Positions 20,767 to 33,310 are shown, counted from the stretch's first letter. The stretch: DNA of 64,000 nt from Yersinia intermedia (GCF_900635455.1 NZ_LR134116.1:992001-1056000), one strand, 5' to 3'. Program-made: numbers and translations. Notes: a model not told the origin generated them from the sequence alone.

Positions 20767-22122
20767 ATGATGAGCATACTCTGGAGCCTGGCCGCGTTTA
20801 TTATCGCACTGGGGATCTTAATTACAGTGCATGAGTTCGGCCACTTTTGGGTGGCGCGGCGCTGTGGTGTCCGTGTCGAACGCTTTTCGATTGGTTTTGG
20901 TAAAGCGCTGTGGCGCCGGACTGATCGCCAAGGTACCGAGTATGTTATCGCTCTTATCCCGCTGGGCGGCTATGTTAAGATGTTGGATGAACGCGTTGAG
21001 GCTGTTGCTCCTGAGCTTCGTCATCAATCTTTCAACAATAAAACCGTTTTACAACGCGCGGCAATCGTCAGCGCTGGCCCTATTGCTAACTTCCTTTTTG
21101 CTGTCATTGCTTACTGGCTAGTGTTTATCATTGGTGTGCCAAGTGTGCGCCCGGTAGTGGGTGATATTTCGCCACAATCCATTGCTGCACAAGCCAATAT
21201 TTCACCGGGAATGGAACTTAAGTCAGTAGATGGTATCGAAACGCCTGACTGGGATTCTGTTCGTTTGGCCCTCGTCGGTAAAATTGGTGACAAGCAAACG
21301 CAGGTGGGTGTTGCGCCATTTGGTTCTGCCAATGTGGTGCAAAAGACACTGGATTTGCAACAATGGCAGTTTGAGCCTGATAAGCAAGATCCTGTGGTTG
21401 CGCTGGGTATTATTCCACGTGGCCCACAAATTGAATCCGTCTTGGCCGAAGTTCAAACCGGGTCTGCAGCACAAAAGGCAGGTTTACAAGCGGGGGATAG
21501 GATCGTTAAAGTTGGTGGTCAGCCACTGGACCGTTGGCAAACATTTGTTTTACAGGTTCGTGATAACCCCGGTAAGCCACTGGTGTTAGATATTGAAAGG
21601 GGTGGTACCCCCTTGTCTTTAACCTTGATACCAGATACAAAATCGGTTGGAGAAAACCGCAGTGAAGGTTTTGCGGGTGTAGTGCCGAAAGTTATACCGC
21701 TTCCGGATGAATATAGAACGATTCGCCAATATGGCCCGTTCACAGCACTCTACCAAGCTGGGGATAAAACCTGGCAGTTGATGCGGTTGACGGTAAACAT
21801 GTTGGGTAAACTGATTACTGGTGATGTTAAACTGAATAACCTGAGTGGCCCGATATCTATTGCACAAGGCGCTGGGGTTTCGGCTGAGTACGGGTTGGTG
21901 TATTACCTGATGTTTTTGGCACTAATCAGTGTCAACTTGGGCATTATCAATTTGTTCCCGTTACCGGTATTAGATGGTGGACATCTGCTCTTCCTGGCGA
22001 TAGAAAAGCTGAAGGGTGGGCCGGTTTCTGAGCGAGTACAGGACTTCAGTTATCGCATCGGCTCGATTTTGCTGGTGTTATTAATGGGGCTTGCACTTTT
22101 CAATGATTTCTCCCGTCTTTAA
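20767..22122 (+). CDS. rseP: RseP, site-2 intramembrane metalloprotease
   Basis: A 451-residue inner-membrane zinc protease that makes the second cut in the anti-sigma factor RseA, releasing sigma-E in the envelope stress response; it also clears signal-peptide remnants. The active site HEFGH is at residues 22-26 in the first membrane segment. The third ligand lies in [15 protein letters not shown] near the C-terminus. Two tandem periplasmic PDZ domains fill the middle (about 115-310). It lies just upstream of bamA, as in E. coli. Confidence 0.97.
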   Translation: MMSILWSLAAFIIALGILITVHEFGHFWVARRCGVRVERFSIGFGKALWRRTDRQGTEYVIALIPLGGYVKMLDERVEAVAPELRHQSFNNKTVLQRAAIVSAGPIANFLFAVIAYWLVFIIGVPSVRPVVGDISPQSIAAQANISPGMELKSVDGIETPDWDSVRLALVGKIGDKQTQVGVAPFGSANVVQKTLDLQQWQFEPDKQDPVVALGIIPRGPQIESVLAEVQTGSAAQKAGLQAGDRIVKVGGQPLDRWQTFVLQVRDNPGKPLVLDIERGGTPLSLTLIPDTKSVGENRSEGFAGVVPKVIPLPDEYRTIRQYGPFTALYQAGDKTWQLMRLTVNMLGKLITGDVKLNNLSGPISIAQGAGVSAEYGLVYYLMFLALISVNLGIINLFPLPVLDGGHLLFLAIEKLKGGPVSERVQDFSYRIGSILLVLLMGLALFNDFSRL

Positions 22123-22158
22123 CGGCTGGAGATAGGTTAGGAAGAACGCATAACAACG

Positions 22159-24543
22159 ATGGCGATGAAAAAGTTGCTCATAGCGTCGCTGCTGTTTGGC
22201 AGCGCCACCGTATACGGTGCAGACGGGTTCGTAGTGAAAGATATTCATTTCGAAGGCCTGCAACGGGTCGCCGTCGGTGCGGCGTTACTTAATATGCCGG
22301 TTCGCGTAGGCGATACCGTCAGTGATGATGACATCGGTAAAACTATCCGTGCGTTGTTTGCTACAGGCAACTTCGAGGACGTTCGTGTCCTGCGCGATGG
22401 TGATACGCTGATTGTTCAAGTCAAAGAACGCCCAACGATTGCCAGCATCACTTTCTCCGGTAATAAAGCGGTGAAAGATGACATGCTTAAGCAGAATCTG
22501 GAAGCCTCTGGCGTCCGGGTTGGCGAAGCCCTGGACCGTACCACTATATCCAGCATTGAAAAAGGACTCGAAGATTTCTACTACAGTGTCGGTAAATACA
22601 GCGCTTCAGTGAAAGCTGTTGTTACACCACTGCCACGTAATCGCGTCGATCTCAAACTGGTCTTTACCGAAGGTGTCTCTGCAAAAATTCAGCAGATCAA
22701 CATCGTAGGTAACCACAGTTTCACAACTGATGAACTTATCTCACGCTTCCAATTGCGTGATGAAGTGCCATGGTGGAACGTGGTTGGCGATCGTAAATAT
22801 CAGAAGCAGAAGCTAGCCGGTGACCTCGAAATCTTGCGCAGCTTCTACTTAGATCGCGGTTATGCCCGATTTAACATCGATTCTACTCAGGTGAGTTTGA
22901 CGCCAGATAAAAAAGGCATCTACATCACCATCAACATTACCGAAGGCGATCAATACAAGCTTAATAGCGTTGTTGTGAGCGGTAATCTTGCTGGGCATCA
23001 ATCTGACGCGGATAAGCTGGTCGCGATTGAGCCGGGTGAATTGTATAACGGCAGTAAAGTCACACGCATGGAAGAAGGCATCAAAAAGATGTTGGGCCGT
23101 TATGGCTATGCCTATCCACGTGTGGTTTCTCAACCAGAAATTAACGATGCTGATAAAACAGTCAAACTGCATATCAATGTAGATGCGGGTAACCGTTTCT
23201 ATGTACGCAATGTTCGTTTCGAAGGTAATGACACCAGTAAAGATTCCGTATTGCGCCGTGAAATGCGCCAGATGGAAGGTGCATGGTTGGGTAATGATCA
23301 GGTTGAAGCGGGCAAAGAACGTTTGAACCGTTTGGGCTATTTCGAAACAGTTGATGTTGAAACTCAGCGTGTTCCAGGAACTGCCGATCAGGTCGATGTC
23401 ACTTACAAAGTCAAAGAACGCAATACCGGTAGTCTAAACTTTGGTATCGGTTACGGTACTGAAAGTGGTGTTAGCTTCCAGGTTGGGGTTCAGCAAGACA
23501 ACTGGTTGGGTACTGGTAATACCGTAGGTATTAATGGTACGAAGAACGACTATCAGACTTATGCTGAGTTTACCTTAACTGACCCTTACTTCACTGTAGA
23601 TGGTGTAAGTCTGGGTGGGCGTATCTTCTATAATGACTTTAAAGCAGATAACGCAGACCTGTCGGGCTATACCAACAGCAGTTACGGTGTTGACGGTACT
23701 TTAGGCTTCCCAATCAATGAGAATAACTCATTGCGTGTTGGTTTAGGTTACGTCCATAACGATTTGTCTGACATGGAACCACAAGTTGCGATGTGGCGAT
23801 ATCTTGACTCTGTTGGTCAAGATCCTAATCTGACTGATCGTGCCAGCTTCACGGCGGATGACTTCACACTGAATCTGGGTTGGACTTATAACAACCTTGA
23901 CCGTGGTTTCTTCCCAACTTCAGGGGTGAAATCATCTGTTAACACCAAAGTGACGGTGCCTGGTTCTGATAACGAGTTCTATAAAATCACTTTCGATACA
24001 TCTGCTTACCAGCCGTTAGATGAAGATCATTCATGGGTGCTCTTAGGCCGTGGTCGCTTGGGTTATGGTGACGGCATCGGTTCGAAAGAGATGCCATTCT
24101 ATGAGAACTTCTATGCCGGTGGTTCCAGTACTGTCCGTGGTTTCCGATCAAACAATATCGGTCCTAAAGCGGCATACTATAATGCTAATGGGACCATCAG
24201 AGACTCTACAGATGCTGTCGGTGGTAACGCGATGGCGGTGGCCAGTTTAGAACTGATTACACCGACACCGTTTATCAGTGAAAAATACTCAAACTCTGTG
24301 CGGACCTCCTTCTTCATTGACTCAGGTACGGTATGGGATACTAATTGGGAAAACACAGCAGCAACACGGGCTGCGGGTATTCCTGATTACAGTACAGCGA
24401 GTAATATTCGTGTGTCTGCCGGTGTGTCATTACAATGGATGTCGCCATTGGGTCCATTAGTGTTCTCATATGCTAAACCGGTTAAAGATTACGAAGGTGA
24501 TAAGTCAGAGCAATTCCAGTTTAACATTGGTAAGACTTGGTAA
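22159..24543 (+). CDS. bamA: BamA, outer-membrane protein assembly factor
   Basis: A 794-residue Omp85-family core of the BAM complex, which inserts beta-barrel proteins into the outer membrane. The signal peptide ends in ATVYGA (about residue 22). Five POTRA domains follow (to about residue 422), then a 16-strand barrel. The conserved loop-6 motif is [13 protein letters not shown], and the C-terminus FQFNIGKTW ends in an aromatic residue, as required for barrel recognition. It is followed by skp. Length is normal. Confidence 0.97.
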   Translation: MAMKKLLIASLLFGSATVYGADGFVVKDIHFEGLQRVAVGAALLNMPVRVGDTVSDDDIGKTIRALFATGNFEDVRVLRDGDTLIVQVKERPTIASITFSGNKAVKDDMLKQNLEASGVRVGEALDRTTISSIEKGLEDFYYSVGKYSASVKAVVTPLPRNRVDLKLVFTEGVSAKIQQINIVGNHSFTTDELISRFQLRDEVPWWNVVGDRKYQKQKLAGDLEILRSFYLDRGYARFNIDSTQVSLTPDKKGIYITINITEGDQYKLNSVVVSGNLAGHQSDADKLVAIEPGELYNGSKVTRMEEGIKKMLGRYGYAYPRVVSQPEINDADKTVKLHINVDAGNRFYVRNVRFEGNDTSKDSVLRREMRQMEGAWLGNDQVEAGKERLNRLGYFETVDVETQRVPGTADQVDVTYKVKERNTGSLNFGIGYGTESGVSFQVGVQQDNWLGTGNTVGINGTKNDYQTYAEFTLTDPYFTVDGVSLGGRIFYNDFKADNADLSGYTNSSYGVDGTLGFPINENNSLRVGLGYVHNDLSDMEPQVAMWRYLDSVGQDPNLTDRASFTADDFTLNLGWTYNNLDRGFFPTSGVKSSVNTKVTVPGSDNEFYKITFDTSAYQPLDEDHSWVLLGRGRLGYGDGIGSKEMPFYENFYAGGSSTVRGFRSNNIGPKAAYYNANGTIRDSTDAVGGNAMAVASLELITPTPFISEKYSNSVRTSFFIDSGTVWDTNWENTAATRAAGIPDYSTASNIRVSAGVSLQWMSPLGPLVFSYAKPVKDYEGDKSEQFQFNIGKTW

Positions 24544-24603
24544 TTGATTGGCAAAGTAGTTCTGAATTTTAAAGACAGCACTGGTAGTTGAAATAACCTA
24601 AGG

Positions 24604-24630
24604 TAGCGCTAATGAGTTTGGCGCTATTTT
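24604..24630 (+). terminator. Hairpin between bamA and skp
   Basis: TAGCGC (24604-24609) pairs with GCGCTA (24621-24626) followed by four T residues. It is a weak terminator or attenuator in the bamA-skp gap. Confidence 0.6.
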
Positions 24631-24700
24631 AGGCATTATTCAGTATTAAGTGCACTTCAAGGTGTCTCTGACACAAACGGGTAATGGTAAGGAGTTTATA

Positions 24701-25198
24701 GTGAAAAAGTGGTTGTGTGCCGCAGGTCTTGGTTTAGCATTGGCAGCTTCTGCCAGCGTTCAAGCCGCTGACAAGATTGCTATTGTTAACGTTTCCAGCA
24801 TTTTCCAACAATTACCTGCGCGTGAAACCGTAGCTAAGCAATTGGAGAATGAATTCAAAGGCCGAGCAACCGAACTGCAAGGAATGGAGCGCGACCTGCA
24901 AACTAAAATGCAGAAGCTGCAACGTGACGGCTCTACCATGAAAGCCAGTGATCGTACCAAGCTGGAAAGCGACGTAATGAAACAGCGTGAAACTTTCTCT
25001 ACTAAAGCCCAGGCTTTTGAGCAAGACAATCGCCGTCGTCAGATGGAAGAGCGTAACAAAATTCTGAGCCGTATTCAGGATGCTGTTAAATCTGTTGCTA
25101 GCAAAGGCGGTTATGATGTGGTGATTGATGCAAATGCTGTTGCATATGCAGACTCTTCTAAAGACATCACTGCTGACGTGCTGAAACAGGTTAAATAA
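24701..25198 (+). CDS. skp: Skp, periplasmic chaperone
   Basis: A 165-residue precursor of the trimeric periplasmic chaperone (OmpH/HlpA) that carries unfolded outer-membrane proteins from SecYEG towards BAM. The signal peptide is [20 protein letters not shown] with cleavage after QAA. The body is the long charged tentacle coiled coil (residues about 45-115, rich in Lys, Arg, Glu and Gln). The start is GTG at 24701 after AAGGAG; an upstream in-frame ATG would spoil the signal peptide. It is three bases from lpxD. Confidence 0.96.
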   Translation: MKKWLCAAGLGLALAASASVQAADKIAIVNVSSIFQQLPARETVAKQLENEFKGRATELQGMERDLQTKMQKLQRDGSTMKASDRTKLESDVMKQRETFSTKAQAFEQDNRRRQMEERNKILSRIQDAVKSVASKGGYDVVIDANAVAYADSSKDITADVLKQVK

Positions 25199-25201
25199 AA
25201 C

Positions 25202-26224
25202 ATGCCTTCAATTCGACTGGCTGATTTAGCCCAGCAGTTGGATGCACAGGTGTACGGTGATGGCGAGCTCGTCATCACCGGCATCGCTTCTATGCATTCT
25301 GCCGAGCCTTCACAAATCACGTTTTTGTCAAACAGCCGCTATCAAGAACAACTTGCTACTTGTAATGCTGGTGCGGTGGTGTTGACTGAAGCTGATTTAC
25401 CTTTCTGTAAATCTGCGGCTTTAGTGGTTAAAAATCCTTATTTAACCTATGCACGTATGGCTCAGATAATGGATACCACGCCTCAACCGGCTCAGGATAT
25501 TGCGCCGAGCGCGGTTATCTCTTCGCAGGCAACGTTGGGCGAGGGGGTTTCTATTGGTGCAAATGCAGTAATAGAGTCCGGCGTTATGCTCGGCGATAAC
25601 GTAGTTATCGGTGCTGGCTGCTTTATTGGTAAGAACACTCACATTGGTGCAGGTAGCCGTTTGTGGGCCAATGTTTCCGTTTATCATGAAATTGTTATTG
25701 GGCAAAATTGTCTGATTCAATCCGGTACGGTCATTGGTGCAGATGGTTTTGGTTATGCAAATGATCGCGGCAACTGGATAAAAATTCCACAGCTCGGTTC
25801 GGTGCATATTGGTGACCGTGTTGAGATTGGTGCTTGTACAACGATTGACCGTGGTGCACTAGATAATACTATTATTGGTAATGGTGTCATCATTGATAAC
25901 CAATGTCAGATTGCACATAACGTTGTGATTGGCGACAATACCGCAGTTGCGGGTGGTGTTATCATGGCTGGCAGTCTGAAAGTTGGCCGCTATTGTATGA
26001 TAGGCGGCGCGAGTGTGATCAATGGTCATATGGAGATTTGTGACAAAGTCACAATCACTGGAATGGGAATGGTGATGCGTCCAATCACTGAACCTGGGTT
26101 ATACTCCTCCGGCATTCCGTTACAACCGAATAAAGTTTGGCGCAAGACCGCTGCTTTAGTGATGAATATTGATGGGATTAATAAACGCTTAAAAGCTATT
26201 GAGCGTAAAATCGATAAAGAATAG
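25202..26224 (+). CDS. lpxD: LpxD, UDP-3-O-(3-hydroxymyristoyl)glucosamine N-acyltransferase
   Basis: A 340-residue homotrimeric enzyme for the third step of lipid A synthesis: it adds a second 3-hydroxyacyl chain from acyl-ACP. The N-terminal uridine-binding domain (to about residue 100) precedes a left-handed beta-helix of hexapeptide repeats ([20 protein letters not shown] and following). The catalytic histidine is in [15 protein letters not shown]. The C-terminal helix [15 protein letters not shown] is also typical. An ERIC-like element separates it from fabZ. Confidence 0.97.
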   Translation: MPSIRLADLAQQLDAQVYGDGELVITGIASMHSAEPSQITFLSNSRYQEQLATCNAGAVVLTEADLPFCKSAALVVKNPYLTYARMAQIMDTTPQPAQDIAPSAVISSQATLGEGVSIGANAVIESGVMLGDNVVIGAGCFIGKNTHIGAGSRLWANVSVYHEIVIGQNCLIQSGTVIGADGFGYANDRGNWIKIPQLGSVHIGDRVEIGACTTIDRGALDNTIIGNGVIIDNQCQIAHNVVIGDNTAVAGGVIMAGSLKVGRYCMIGGASVINGHMEICDKVTITGMGMVMRPITEPGLYSSGIPLQPNKVWRKTAALVMNIDGINKRLKAIERKIDKE

Positions 26225-26275
26225 TCACTCAAGACCGACACTCTGAGTCAATAATTAAGCTTACTGGCAGTTGAT

Positions 26276-26408
26276 GCCAAAGTAGATACTTAAAGAAATT
26301 GCTGTTGCAGCCTGGCAAAGCAAAGAATCTTGATGAACTTACGCAGTCGAGCGAGTCAGATAAATATGCGCAGTTAACGCCGTTGTAGCTTCAAGTTCTA
26401 AGGGTATA
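26276..26408. repeat. Degenerate ERIC-like element between lpxD and fabZ
   Basis: About 133 bases ending in AAGGGTATA (26408), with the left arm CCAAAGTAGATACTTAAAG and the right arm GTAGCTTCAAGTTCTAAGG. The core (GATGAACTTACGCAGTCG) is only loosely like the ERIC core. It sits inside a row of co-directional genes. Confidence 0.6.
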
Positions 26409-26504
26409 CAGAGTTCCTAATTTGCGGCCTGCCTAATGCCTCCCTTTTGGGGCAGTGCAGGCCGTGTTGTTGATAGCATTAGTTTTTTAGACAGGAAGAG
26501 TATT

Positions 26505-27023
26505 TTGACTACTGACACTCATACTCTGCATATTGAAGAGATTTTGGATCTACTCCCGCACCGTTTTCCGTTCTTGCTGGTAGATCGTGTCCTTGATTTC
26601 GAGGAAGGTAAATTTCTGCGTGCAGTGAAGAACGTCTCTTTCAACGAGCCATTTTTCCAAGGCCATTTCCCAGGTAAGCCTATCTTCCCTGGTGTGTTGA
26701 TTTTAGAAGCGATGGCGCAGGCTACCGGTATTCTGGCATTTAAAAGCCGTGGTAAACTTGAGCCGGGCGAACTTTATTATTTTGCTGGCATTGATGAAGC
26801 TCGCTTCAAACGTCCGGTAGTACCTGGTGATCAAATGATCATGGAAGTTCAGTTCGTTAAAGAACGCCGTGGTCTGACCCGTTTTACCGGTGTTGCGAAA
26901 GTCGATGGTGAAATTGTCTGTACTGCCACGATGATGTGTGCCCGTAGCAAACCAGCAACCCCGCCAGCAGAAGCTGTTGCTGCTAAATCTGTTGTTGCAG
27001 AACCAGCCGTTAAGGAGTCCTGA
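26505..27023 (+). CDS. fabZ: FabZ, 3-hydroxyacyl-ACP dehydratase
   Basis: A 172-residue hot-dog dehydratase of fatty acid synthesis, acting on short and long 3-hydroxyacyl-ACPs including the hydroxymyristoyl branch point to lipid A. The catalytic His54 is in [14 protein letters not shown] and Glu68 in [11 protein letters not shown]. The start is TTG at 26505 (MTTDTHTL), matching the E. coli N-terminus. The C-terminus carries about 22 extra residues rich in Ala and Pro (from [12 protein letters not shown]) that the 151-residue E. coli enzyme lacks. It is 3 bases from lpxA. Confidence 0.96.
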   Translation: MTTDTHTLHIEEILDLLPHRFPFLLVDRVLDFEEGKFLRAVKNVSFNEPFFQGHFPGKPIFPGVLILEAMAQATGILAFKSRGKLEPGELYYFAGIDEARFKRPVVPGDQMIMEVQFVKERRGLTRFTGVAKVDGEIVCTATMMCARSKPATPPAEAVAAKSVVAEPAVKES

Positions 27024-27026
27024 TAC

Positions 27027-27815
27027 GTGATTGACAAAACCGCCATTATCCATCCAAGTTCTATCGTCGAAGAAGGTGCCATTATTGGTGCCGGCGTTCG
27101 TATTGGCCCCTTCTGCTTTGTCGGATCTCAGGTGGAAATTGGCGCTGGCACGGAACTGAAATCCCATGTCGTCGTTAATGGTATAACCAAGATCGGCTGC
27201 GATAATCAGATTTATCAATTTGCCTCTATTGGCGAGGCGAATCAGGATCTGAAATATGCAGGCGAGCCTACTCGCGTTGAGATCGGTTCACGTAACCGTA
27301 TTCGTGAAAGTGTTTCTATCCACCGTGGTACGGTTCAAGGTGGTGGATTAACTAAAGTAGGTAGCGACAATTTACTGATGATTAATGCCCATATCGCCCA
27401 TGACTGTATCATTGGTGATCGTTGCATTCTTGCGAACAATGCAACTTTGGGTGGTCATGTGGAAATTGACGACTATGCCATTATTGGCGGTATGACTGCT
27501 ATCCATCAATTCTGCGTGATTGGTGCGCATGTGATGGTAGGCGGTTGTTCAGGGGTTGCTCAGGATGTGCCTCCTTATGTCATTGCTCAGGGTAATCATG
27601 CAACACCATTTGGTATCAATATTGAAGGGTTAAAGCGTCGCGGTTTTGACAAAGAATCACTTCATGCGATCCGTAATGCTTACAAGTTGTTGTACCGCAG
27701 TGGTCGGACGCTGGATGAAGTGAAACCAGAAATTGCCGAATTGGCGGAGCAAGCTCCGGCGGTTAAGGCATTCAGTGATTTCTTTGCGCGCTCTACTCGC
27801 GGTATTATTCGCTAA
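27027..27815 (+). CDS. lpxA: LpxA, UDP-GlcNAc acyltransferase
   Basis: A 262-residue trimer that starts lipid A synthesis by moving 3-hydroxymyristate from ACP to UDP-GlcNAc. The left-handed beta-helix with hexapeptide repeats is clear ([20 protein letters not shown]). The catalytic histidine lies in [14 protein letters not shown]. The C-terminal helical domain begins near [19 protein letters not shown]. The start is GTG at 27027 after AAGGAG inside the end of fabZ. lpxB follows after three bases. Confidence 0.97.
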   Translation: MIDKTAIIHPSSIVEEGAIIGAGVRIGPFCFVGSQVEIGAGTELKSHVVVNGITKIGCDNQIYQFASIGEANQDLKYAGEPTRVEIGSRNRIRESVSIHRGTVQGGGLTKVGSDNLLMINAHIAHDCIIGDRCILANNATLGGHVEIDDYAIIGGMTAIHQFCVIGAHVMVGGCSGVAQDVPPYVIAQGNHATPFGINIEGLKRRGFDKESLHAIRNAYKLLYRSGRTLDEVKPEIAELAEQAPAVKAFSDFFARSTRGIIR

Positions 27816-27818
27816 CTT

Positions 27819-29003
27819 ATGCAAAATAGCCCATTAGCTGTTGATTGTCCGTCGTATGCCGGGCGTCCTTTAACTATCGGTTTAGTGGCCGGAGAAACTT
27901 CCGGCGACATCTTAGGCGCTGGATTAATTCGTGCGCTGAAAGCTCAGGTACCCGATGCCCGCTTTGTTGGTGTTGCTGGGCCGCTGATGCAAGCTGAGGG
28001 ATGTGAAGCCTGGTACGAGATGGAAGAGTTGGCAGTGATGGGCGTTGTTGAAGTATTAGAACGCCTGCCACGGTTGCTCAAGATCCGCAAAGATCTGACC
28101 CAACGCTTTAGTGAACTCTCCCCGGATGTTTTCGTGGGTATCGATGCACCTGATTTCAATATCACCCTTGAAGGGCGTTTGAAGCAGCGCGGCATCCGAA
28201 CTATTCATTATGTCAGCCCATCTGTTTGGGCCTGGCGACAAAAACGTGTTTTCAAAATTGGTAAAGCGACCGATATGGTGCTGGCTTTTCTTCCTTTTGA
28301 AAAAGCGTTTTACGATCGTTTTAATGTTCCATGCCGCTTTATTGGCCATACCATGGCCGATGCCATGCCCTTAATACCAGATAAGCAAGCGGCAAGAGCA
28401 GAATTGGGGCTTGCGCTACAGGCGCCATGTCTGGCCCTGTTGCCGGGTAGTCGCCATTCAGAAGTAGAAATGCTCAGTGCCGACTTTCTGCGTACCGCTG
28501 TTATCTTGAGGCAACAACTGCCTGAACTGGAAGTGCTGGTTCCATTGGTTAACAGCAAGCGCCGTGAGCAGTTTGAGCGAATCAAAGCTGAAGTTGCCCC
28601 TGACTTACCCGTTCATTTATTAGATGGCAATGCCCGTGTGGCGATGATTGCCAGCGATGCTACCTTGCTGGCCTCCGGTACTGCTGCGTTGGAATGTATG
28701 TTAGCGAAATGCCCAATGGTGGTCGGTTACCGTATGAAACCTTTCACTTTCTGGCTGGCAGAACGATTAGTCAAAACCCCTTATGTTTCATTACCGAATC
28801 TGTTGGCAGGCGAAGAGCTGGTGACAGAATTGTTGCAGCAAGAGTGCCAACCACAAAAATTAGCCGATGCGTTGTTACCGCTGTTGCAAGGTGGCGATGC
28901 AGTTGAGGCGTTAAAAGAACGTTTCCTGATTTTGCATCAGAGCATCCGTTGTGGCGCAGATAAACAGGCAGCACAAGCGGTATTGGAGTTAGCAGGTCGA
29001 TGA
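27819..29003 (+). CDS. lpxB: LpxB, lipid A disaccharide synthase
   Basis: A 394-residue peripheral membrane glycosyltransferase (GT19) that joins UDP-2,3-diacylglucosamine and lipid X into the lipid A disaccharide. Visible are [16 protein letters not shown] at the N-terminus, [34 protein letters not shown], and [20 protein letters not shown] in the UDP-binding half. Its last four bases overlap the rnhB start (ATGA), as in other enterobacteria. Confidence 0.97.
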   Translation: MQNSPLAVDCPSYAGRPLTIGLVAGETSGDILGAGLIRALKAQVPDARFVGVAGPLMQAEGCEAWYEMEELAVMGVVEVLERLPRLLKIRKDLTQRFSELSPDVFVGIDAPDFNITLEGRLKQRGIRTIHYVSPSVWAWRQKRVFKIGKATDMVLAFLPFEKAFYDRFNVPCRFIGHTMADAMPLIPDKQAARAELGLALQAPCLALLPGSRHSEVEMLSADFLRTAVILRQQLPELEVLVPLVNSKRREQFERIKAEVAPDLPVHLLDGNARVAMIASDATLLASGTAALECMLAKCPMVVGYRMKPFTFWLAERLVKTPYVSLPNLLAGEELVTELLQQECQPQKLADALLPLLQGGDAVEALKERFLILHQSIRCGADKQAAQAVLELAGR

Positions 29004-29596
29004 TGGATATTTTTATATACCCGCAGGCGAATTTGATTGCCGGTGTGGATGAAGTCGGCCGTGGCCCATTAGTGGGCGCGGTTGTTACTGCGGCGGTTAT
29101 TCTCGATCCAAAACGGCCAATTGTCGGTCTGGCGGACTCGAAAAAACTGAGTGAAAAGCGCCGTTTGTCACTTTATGACGAAATTACTGATAAGGCACTG
29201 TCATGGAGCCTTGGTCGCGCTGAGCCAGAAGAGATTGATCACCTAAATATATTGCATGCAACAATGCTGGCAATGCAAAGAGCGGTAGCCGGATTGCATA
29301 TCGTACCCGATTATGTGCTGATTGATGGTAACCGTTGCCCAAAACTGGCAATGCCTTCGCTGGCCGTCGTAAAAGGGGACAGCCGAGTCGCGGAGATCAG
29401 TGCCGCATCTATTCTGGCTAAAGTGACCCGTGATCGTGAAATGACTGAACTGGATCTCATTTTCCCCGAATATGGTTTTGCGCAGCACAAAGGGTATCCA
29501 ACTGCTCTCCATCTAGAGAGATTGGTGGCTTTAGGGGCGACAGAACACCATCGGCGTAGCTTTGGCCCGGTTAAGCGTGTTCTCGGCTTGGCGTAA
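29000..29596 (+). CDS. rnhB: RnhB, ribonuclease HII
   Basis: A 198-residue ribonuclease that removes single ribonucleotides misincorporated in DNA (ribonucleotide excision repair). The catalytic set is visible: Asp17-Glu18 in [15 protein letters not shown], the aspartate in [11 protein letters not shown], and the one in [16 protein letters not shown]. The end resembles the E. coli protein (HHRRSFGPV). It overlaps lpxB by four bases. An ERIC element follows and separates it from dnaE. Confidence 0.96.
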   Translation: MMDIFIYPQANLIAGVDEVGRGPLVGAVVTAAVILDPKRPIVGLADSKKLSEKRRLSLYDEITDKALSWSLGRAEPEEIDHLNILHATMLAMQRAVAGLHIVPDYVLIDGNRCPKLAMPSLAVVKGDSRVAEISAASILAKVTRDREMTELDLIFPEYGFAQHKGYPTALHLERLVALGATEHHRRSFGPVKRVLGLA

Positions 29597-29620
29597 GCAG
29601 CATAGTACCCTCATGACATA

Positions 29621-29747
29621 CATACCCAAAATACTTAGTGTTGCAGGTAGGCTGCAAACGAATAAATACCGATGAGTGCAAGACGGTAAGTGATTCGGAT
29701 GACTGAGTGCGGCTAACATTGCTGCAACGTTAAGTAGCACGGGTATA
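29621..29747. repeat. ERIC element between rnhB and dnaE
   Basis: A 127-base element from ATACCC (near 29622) to GGGTATA (29747). Its arms are TACTTAGTGTTGCAGGTAGG and CATTGCTGCAACGTTAAGTA, and its core GACGGTAAGTGATTCGGATG is a degenerate ERIC core in the reverse orientation. Confidence 0.8.
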
Positions 29748-29815
29748 GAGATATGATGCCTCGGTTATAAACTACCGGGGATATGATTCAATCCACTAAT
29801 TTCTGGTGTCTGGAT

Positions 29816-32800
29816 ATGGTCGAACCTCGTTTTGTCCACCTGCGTGTTCACAGCGATTATTCCATGATCGATGGATTAGCCAAGATTGGACCCTTGGTGA
29901 AGAGAGCTGCTGCGTTAGGTATGCCCGCTCTGGCCATTACTGACTTTACTAACCTTTGTGGTTTGGTGAAATTCTACGGTAGCGCCCACGGTGCTGGGAT
30001 TAAACCCATCATTGGCGCAGATTTCTACGTGCAAAGTGAAATCTTGGGTGATGAGTTGGCTCACCTCACCGTGTTGGCACGCAATAATGAAGGTTACCAA
30101 AACCTCACCTTATTGATCTCCGAAGCTTACCAGCGTGGTTATGGCGCTGCTGGCCCGATCATTGATCGCGATTGGCTTATCAAGCATAAAGAAGGGTTGA
30201 TTCTGCTATCCGGTGGCCGGATGGGGGATGTCGGCAAGTTTATGCTGCGCGGTAATCAGGCTCAGGTTGACCAGTGCCTTGAATTTTATCAAGAGCACTT
30301 CCCTGGCAGTTACTATTTGGAGCTAATCCGTACCGGTCGGCCAGATGAAGAGAACTATCTTCATGCGGCAGTCACTTTAGCGACTGAGCGCGGATTACCC
30401 GTTGTTGCGACCAATGATGTGCGTTTTATCGCTGAGTCTGACTTTGACGCTCATGAGATCCGCGTTGCTATTCACGATGGATTTACATTGGTCGATCCTA
30501 AGCGGCCTAAAAATTATAGCCCGCAACAGTTTATGCGCGATGAAGAACAGATGTGTGAGCTGTTTGCGGATATTCCTGAAGCGTTGATCAATAGTGTTGA
30601 AATAGCCAAACGTTGTAACGTTACCATCCGCCTTGGAGAATATTTTTTACCGCAGTTCCCTACCGGTGAGATGAGCACGGAAGATTTTCTGGTAGAAAAA
30701 TCTAAGCAAGGTTTGGAGGAACGCCTGGAGTTTCTCTTCCCCGATCCTGAAGTACGGGTGCAAAAACGGCCAGAATATGACGAGCGGCTCGATATTGAGC
30801 TGAAAGTTATCAACCAGATGGGTTTCCCTGGTTACTTCTTGATAGTAATGGAGTTTATCCAGTGGTCGAAAGATAATGGTGTTCCGGTAGGGCCAGGGCG
30901 AGGCTCAGGTGCGGGTTCTCTGGTGGCTTATGCGCTGAAAATTACCGATCTGGATCCGCTGGAATTTGACCTGCTGTTCGAACGTTTCCTTAACCCCGAA
31001 CGTGTATCAATGCCTGACTTCGACGTTGACTTCTGTATGGAGAAACGCGATCTGGTGATTGAACATGTGGCCGAAATGTATGGCCGCGATGCTGTTTCTC
31101 AGATTATTACCTTCGGTACTATGGCTGCCAAAGCGGTTATCCGCGATGTGGGCCGCGTTTTGGGCCACCCTTATGGCTTTGTTGACCGAATCTCAAAATT
31201 GGTACCGCCTGATCCAGGAATGACGCTGGAAAAGGCGTTTGCCGCTGAGCCGCAACTGCCTGAAATTTATGAGGCAGATGAAGAGGTTAGGGCGCTGATT
31301 GATATGGCGCGTAAGCTGGAAGGGGTAACGCGTAACGCTGGGAAACACGCCGGTGGGGTGGTTATCGCGCCGACCAAAATTACTGATTTTGCGCCGCTCT
31401 ATTGTGATGCGGAAGGCAAAAACCCGGTTACTCAGTTCGATAAAAATGATGTGGAATATGCCGGTCTGGTGAAGTTTGACTTCCTCGGTTTGCGTACGCT
31501 AACTATCATTAATTGGGCGCTGGAGATGATCAATGCCAAGCGCGCCAAAACTGGGCTAGAACCGATAGATATCGCCTCTATTCCGCTGGAAGATAAGAAA
31601 AGCTTCGATATGCTGCAACGTTCGGAAACGACGGCAGTATTCCAGCTCGAATCCAGAGGAATGAAGGATTTGATCAAGCGGCTGAAGCCTGACTGCTTCG
31701 AGGATATGATAGCATTGGTGGCATTATTCCGCCCCGGTCCGCTGCAATCAGGGATGGTAGATAACTTTATTGACCGTAAACATGGCCGTGAAGCACTGTC
31801 TTACCCTGATATCGAATGGCAACATGAGTCCCTGAAACCGGTACTGGAGCCGACTTACGGCATCATCCTGTATCAGGAACAGGTGATGCAGATTGCGCAG
31901 GTTCTGTCTGGTTACTCCCTTGGCGGCGCGGATATGTTGCGCCGCGCTATGGGTAAGAAAAACCCGGCAGAGATGGCTAAACAGCGCTCGGTATTCGAAG
32001 ATGGTGCAAAAAATCAGGGCGTTGACGGTGAATTGGCAATTAAAATCTTTGACCTGGTAGAGAAGTTTGCCGGTTATGGTTTTAACAAATCTCACTCCGC
32101 CGCTTATGCTTTGGTGTCTTACCAGACATTGTGGTTAAAAGCACACTATCCGGCTGAATTTATGGCTGCGGTAATGACCGCCGATATGGATAACACCGAT
32201 AAAGTCGTTGGTCTGGTTGATGAATGCTGGCGTATGGGGCTGAAAATTCTGCCGCCGGAAATTAACAGTGGCCTGTATCATTTCCATGTAAATGATGAAG
32301 GCGAAATTGTTTACGGGATTGGTGCCATCAAGGGCGTTGGTGAAGCGCCGATTGAGGCGATTCTGGAGGCGCGTAAAGAGGGCGGCCACTTCAAAGATTT
32401 GTTTGATTTATGTGCGCGCGTCGATACGAAAAAACTGAACCGGCGGATCTTAGAAAAGTTGATCATGTCGGGTGCTTTTGACCGTTTGGGGCCGCACCGT
32501 GCCGCGTTAATGAGTTCATTAGGCGAAGCGTTGAAAGCCGCAGACCAACATGCGAAGGCTGAGGCCATCGGTCAGGCAGATATGTTTGGCGTATTGGCTG
32601 ATGCACCTGAGCAGGTTGAGCAATCTTATGCTAATGTGCCGCCGTGGCAGGAACAAATTGTTTTAGACGGTGAGCGGGAAACGCTGGGGTTATACCTAAC
32701 CGGCCACCCGATTACCCAATATCTAAAGGAAATAGAACGTTATGCCGGCGGGCAGCGTTTGAAAGATATGCATCCGACGGATCGGGGCAAAATGACCACT

Positions 32801-33298
32801 GCGGTAGGGCTGGTAATCGCTGCAAGGGTTATGGTAACAAAACGCGGGAATCGCATTGGTATTTGTACTTTGGATGACCGCTCCGGGCGTCTGGAGGTGA
32901 TGCTATTCACCGATGCATTGGAAAAATATCAGCATTTATTGGAAAAAGACCGTATCCTGATAGCTACTGGACAGGTCAGCTTTGATGACTTTAGTGGCGG
33001 GCTTAAAATGACCGCCCGTGAGTTAATGGACATCAGTGAAGCTCGTGAAAAATATGCCCGTGGGCTTGCTATATCGCTGACCGACAGGCAAATTGATGAC
33101 CAGCTTTTGAACCGTCTCCGTCAGTCGTTGGAACCCCATCGAGCGGGGACGATCCCAGTGCATCTTTATTACCAACGGGAAGATGCTCGCGCCCGGCTGC
33201 GGTTTGGAGCCACATGGCGCGTGACGCCCACCGATCGCTTATTGATAGATTTGCGAACGCTGGTAGGTAATGAACAGGTGGAACTGGAATTTGACTAA
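29816..33298 (+). CDS. dnaE: DNA polymerase III alpha subunit
   Basis: The 1160-residue replicative polymerase. Domains in order: PHP ([16 protein letters not shown] at the start), the palm with catalytic aspartates at 401 and 403 in [10 protein letters not shown], fingers and the beta-clamp binding region, an OB domain (about 960-1080), and the C-terminal tau-binding domain ending EQVELEFD. The ATG at 29816 was preferred over 29783 because it reproduces E. coli residue numbering exactly. accA follows after 12 bases, so replication and fatty acid genes share a transcript. Confidence 0.97.
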   Translation: MVEPRFVHLRVHSDYSMIDGLAKIGPLVKRAAALGMPALAITDFTNLCGLVKFYGSAHGAGIKPIIGADFYVQSEILGDELAHLTVLARNNEGYQNLTLLISEAYQRGYGAAGPIIDRDWLIKHKEGLILLSGGRMGDVGKFMLRGNQAQVDQCLEFYQEHFPGSYYLELIRTGRPDEENYLHAAVTLATERGLPVVATNDVRFIAESDFDAHEIRVAIHDGFTLVDPKRPKNYSPQQFMRDEEQMCELFADIPEALINSVEIAKRCNVTIRLGEYFLPQFPTGEMSTEDFLVEKSKQGLEERLEFLFPDPEVRVQKRPEYDERLDIELKVINQMGFPGYFLIVMEFIQWSKDNGVPVGPGRGSGAGSLVAYALKITDLDPLEFDLLFERFLNPERVSMPDFDVDFCMEKRDLVIEHVAEMYGRDAVSQIITFGTMAAKAVIRDVGRVLGHPYGFVDRISKLVPPDPGMTLEKAFAAEPQLPEIYEADEEVRALIDMARKLEGVTRNAGKHAGGVVIAPTKITDFAPLYCDAEGKNPVTQFDKNDVEYAGLVKFDFLGLRTLTIINWALEMINAKRAKTGLEPIDIASIPLEDKKSFDMLQRSETTAVFQLESRGMKDLIKRLKPDCFEDMIALVALFRPGPLQSGMVDNFIDRKHGREALSYPDIEWQHESLKPVLEPTYGIILYQEQVMQIAQVLSGYSLGGADMLRRAMGKKNPAEMAKQRSVFEDGAKNQGVDGELAIKIFDLVEKFAGYGFNKSHSAAYALVSYQTLWLKAHYPAEFMAAVMTADMDNTDKVVGLVDECWRMGLKILPPEINSGLYHFHVNDEGEIVYGIGAIKGVGEAPIEAILEARKEGGHFKDLFDLCARVDTKKLNRRILEKLIMSGAFDRLGPHRAALMSSLGEALKAADQHAKAEAIGQADMFGVLADAPEQVEQSYANVPPWQEQIVLDGERETLGLYLTGHPITQYLKEIERYAGGQRLKDMHPTDRGKMTTAVGLVIAARVMVTKRGNRIGICTLDDRSGRLEVMLFTDALEKYQHLLEKDRILIATGQVSFDDFSGGLKMTARELMDISEAREKYARGLAISLTDRQIDDQLLNRLRQSLEPHRAGTIPVHLYYQREDARARLRFGATWRVTPTDRLLIDLRTLVGNEQVELEFD

Positions 33299-33310
33299 AA
33301 TAGGAATGCT

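Noticed and set aside
26703..27218. 171-codon minus-strand open frame across fabZ-lpxA
   Set aside because: Antisense shadow of two well-defined genes; the translation is low in complexity and resembles nothing.
29783..29815. Upstream ATG as start of dnaE
   Set aside because: It would add eleven residues not found in the family, and the catalytic aspartates match E. coli numbering only from 29816.
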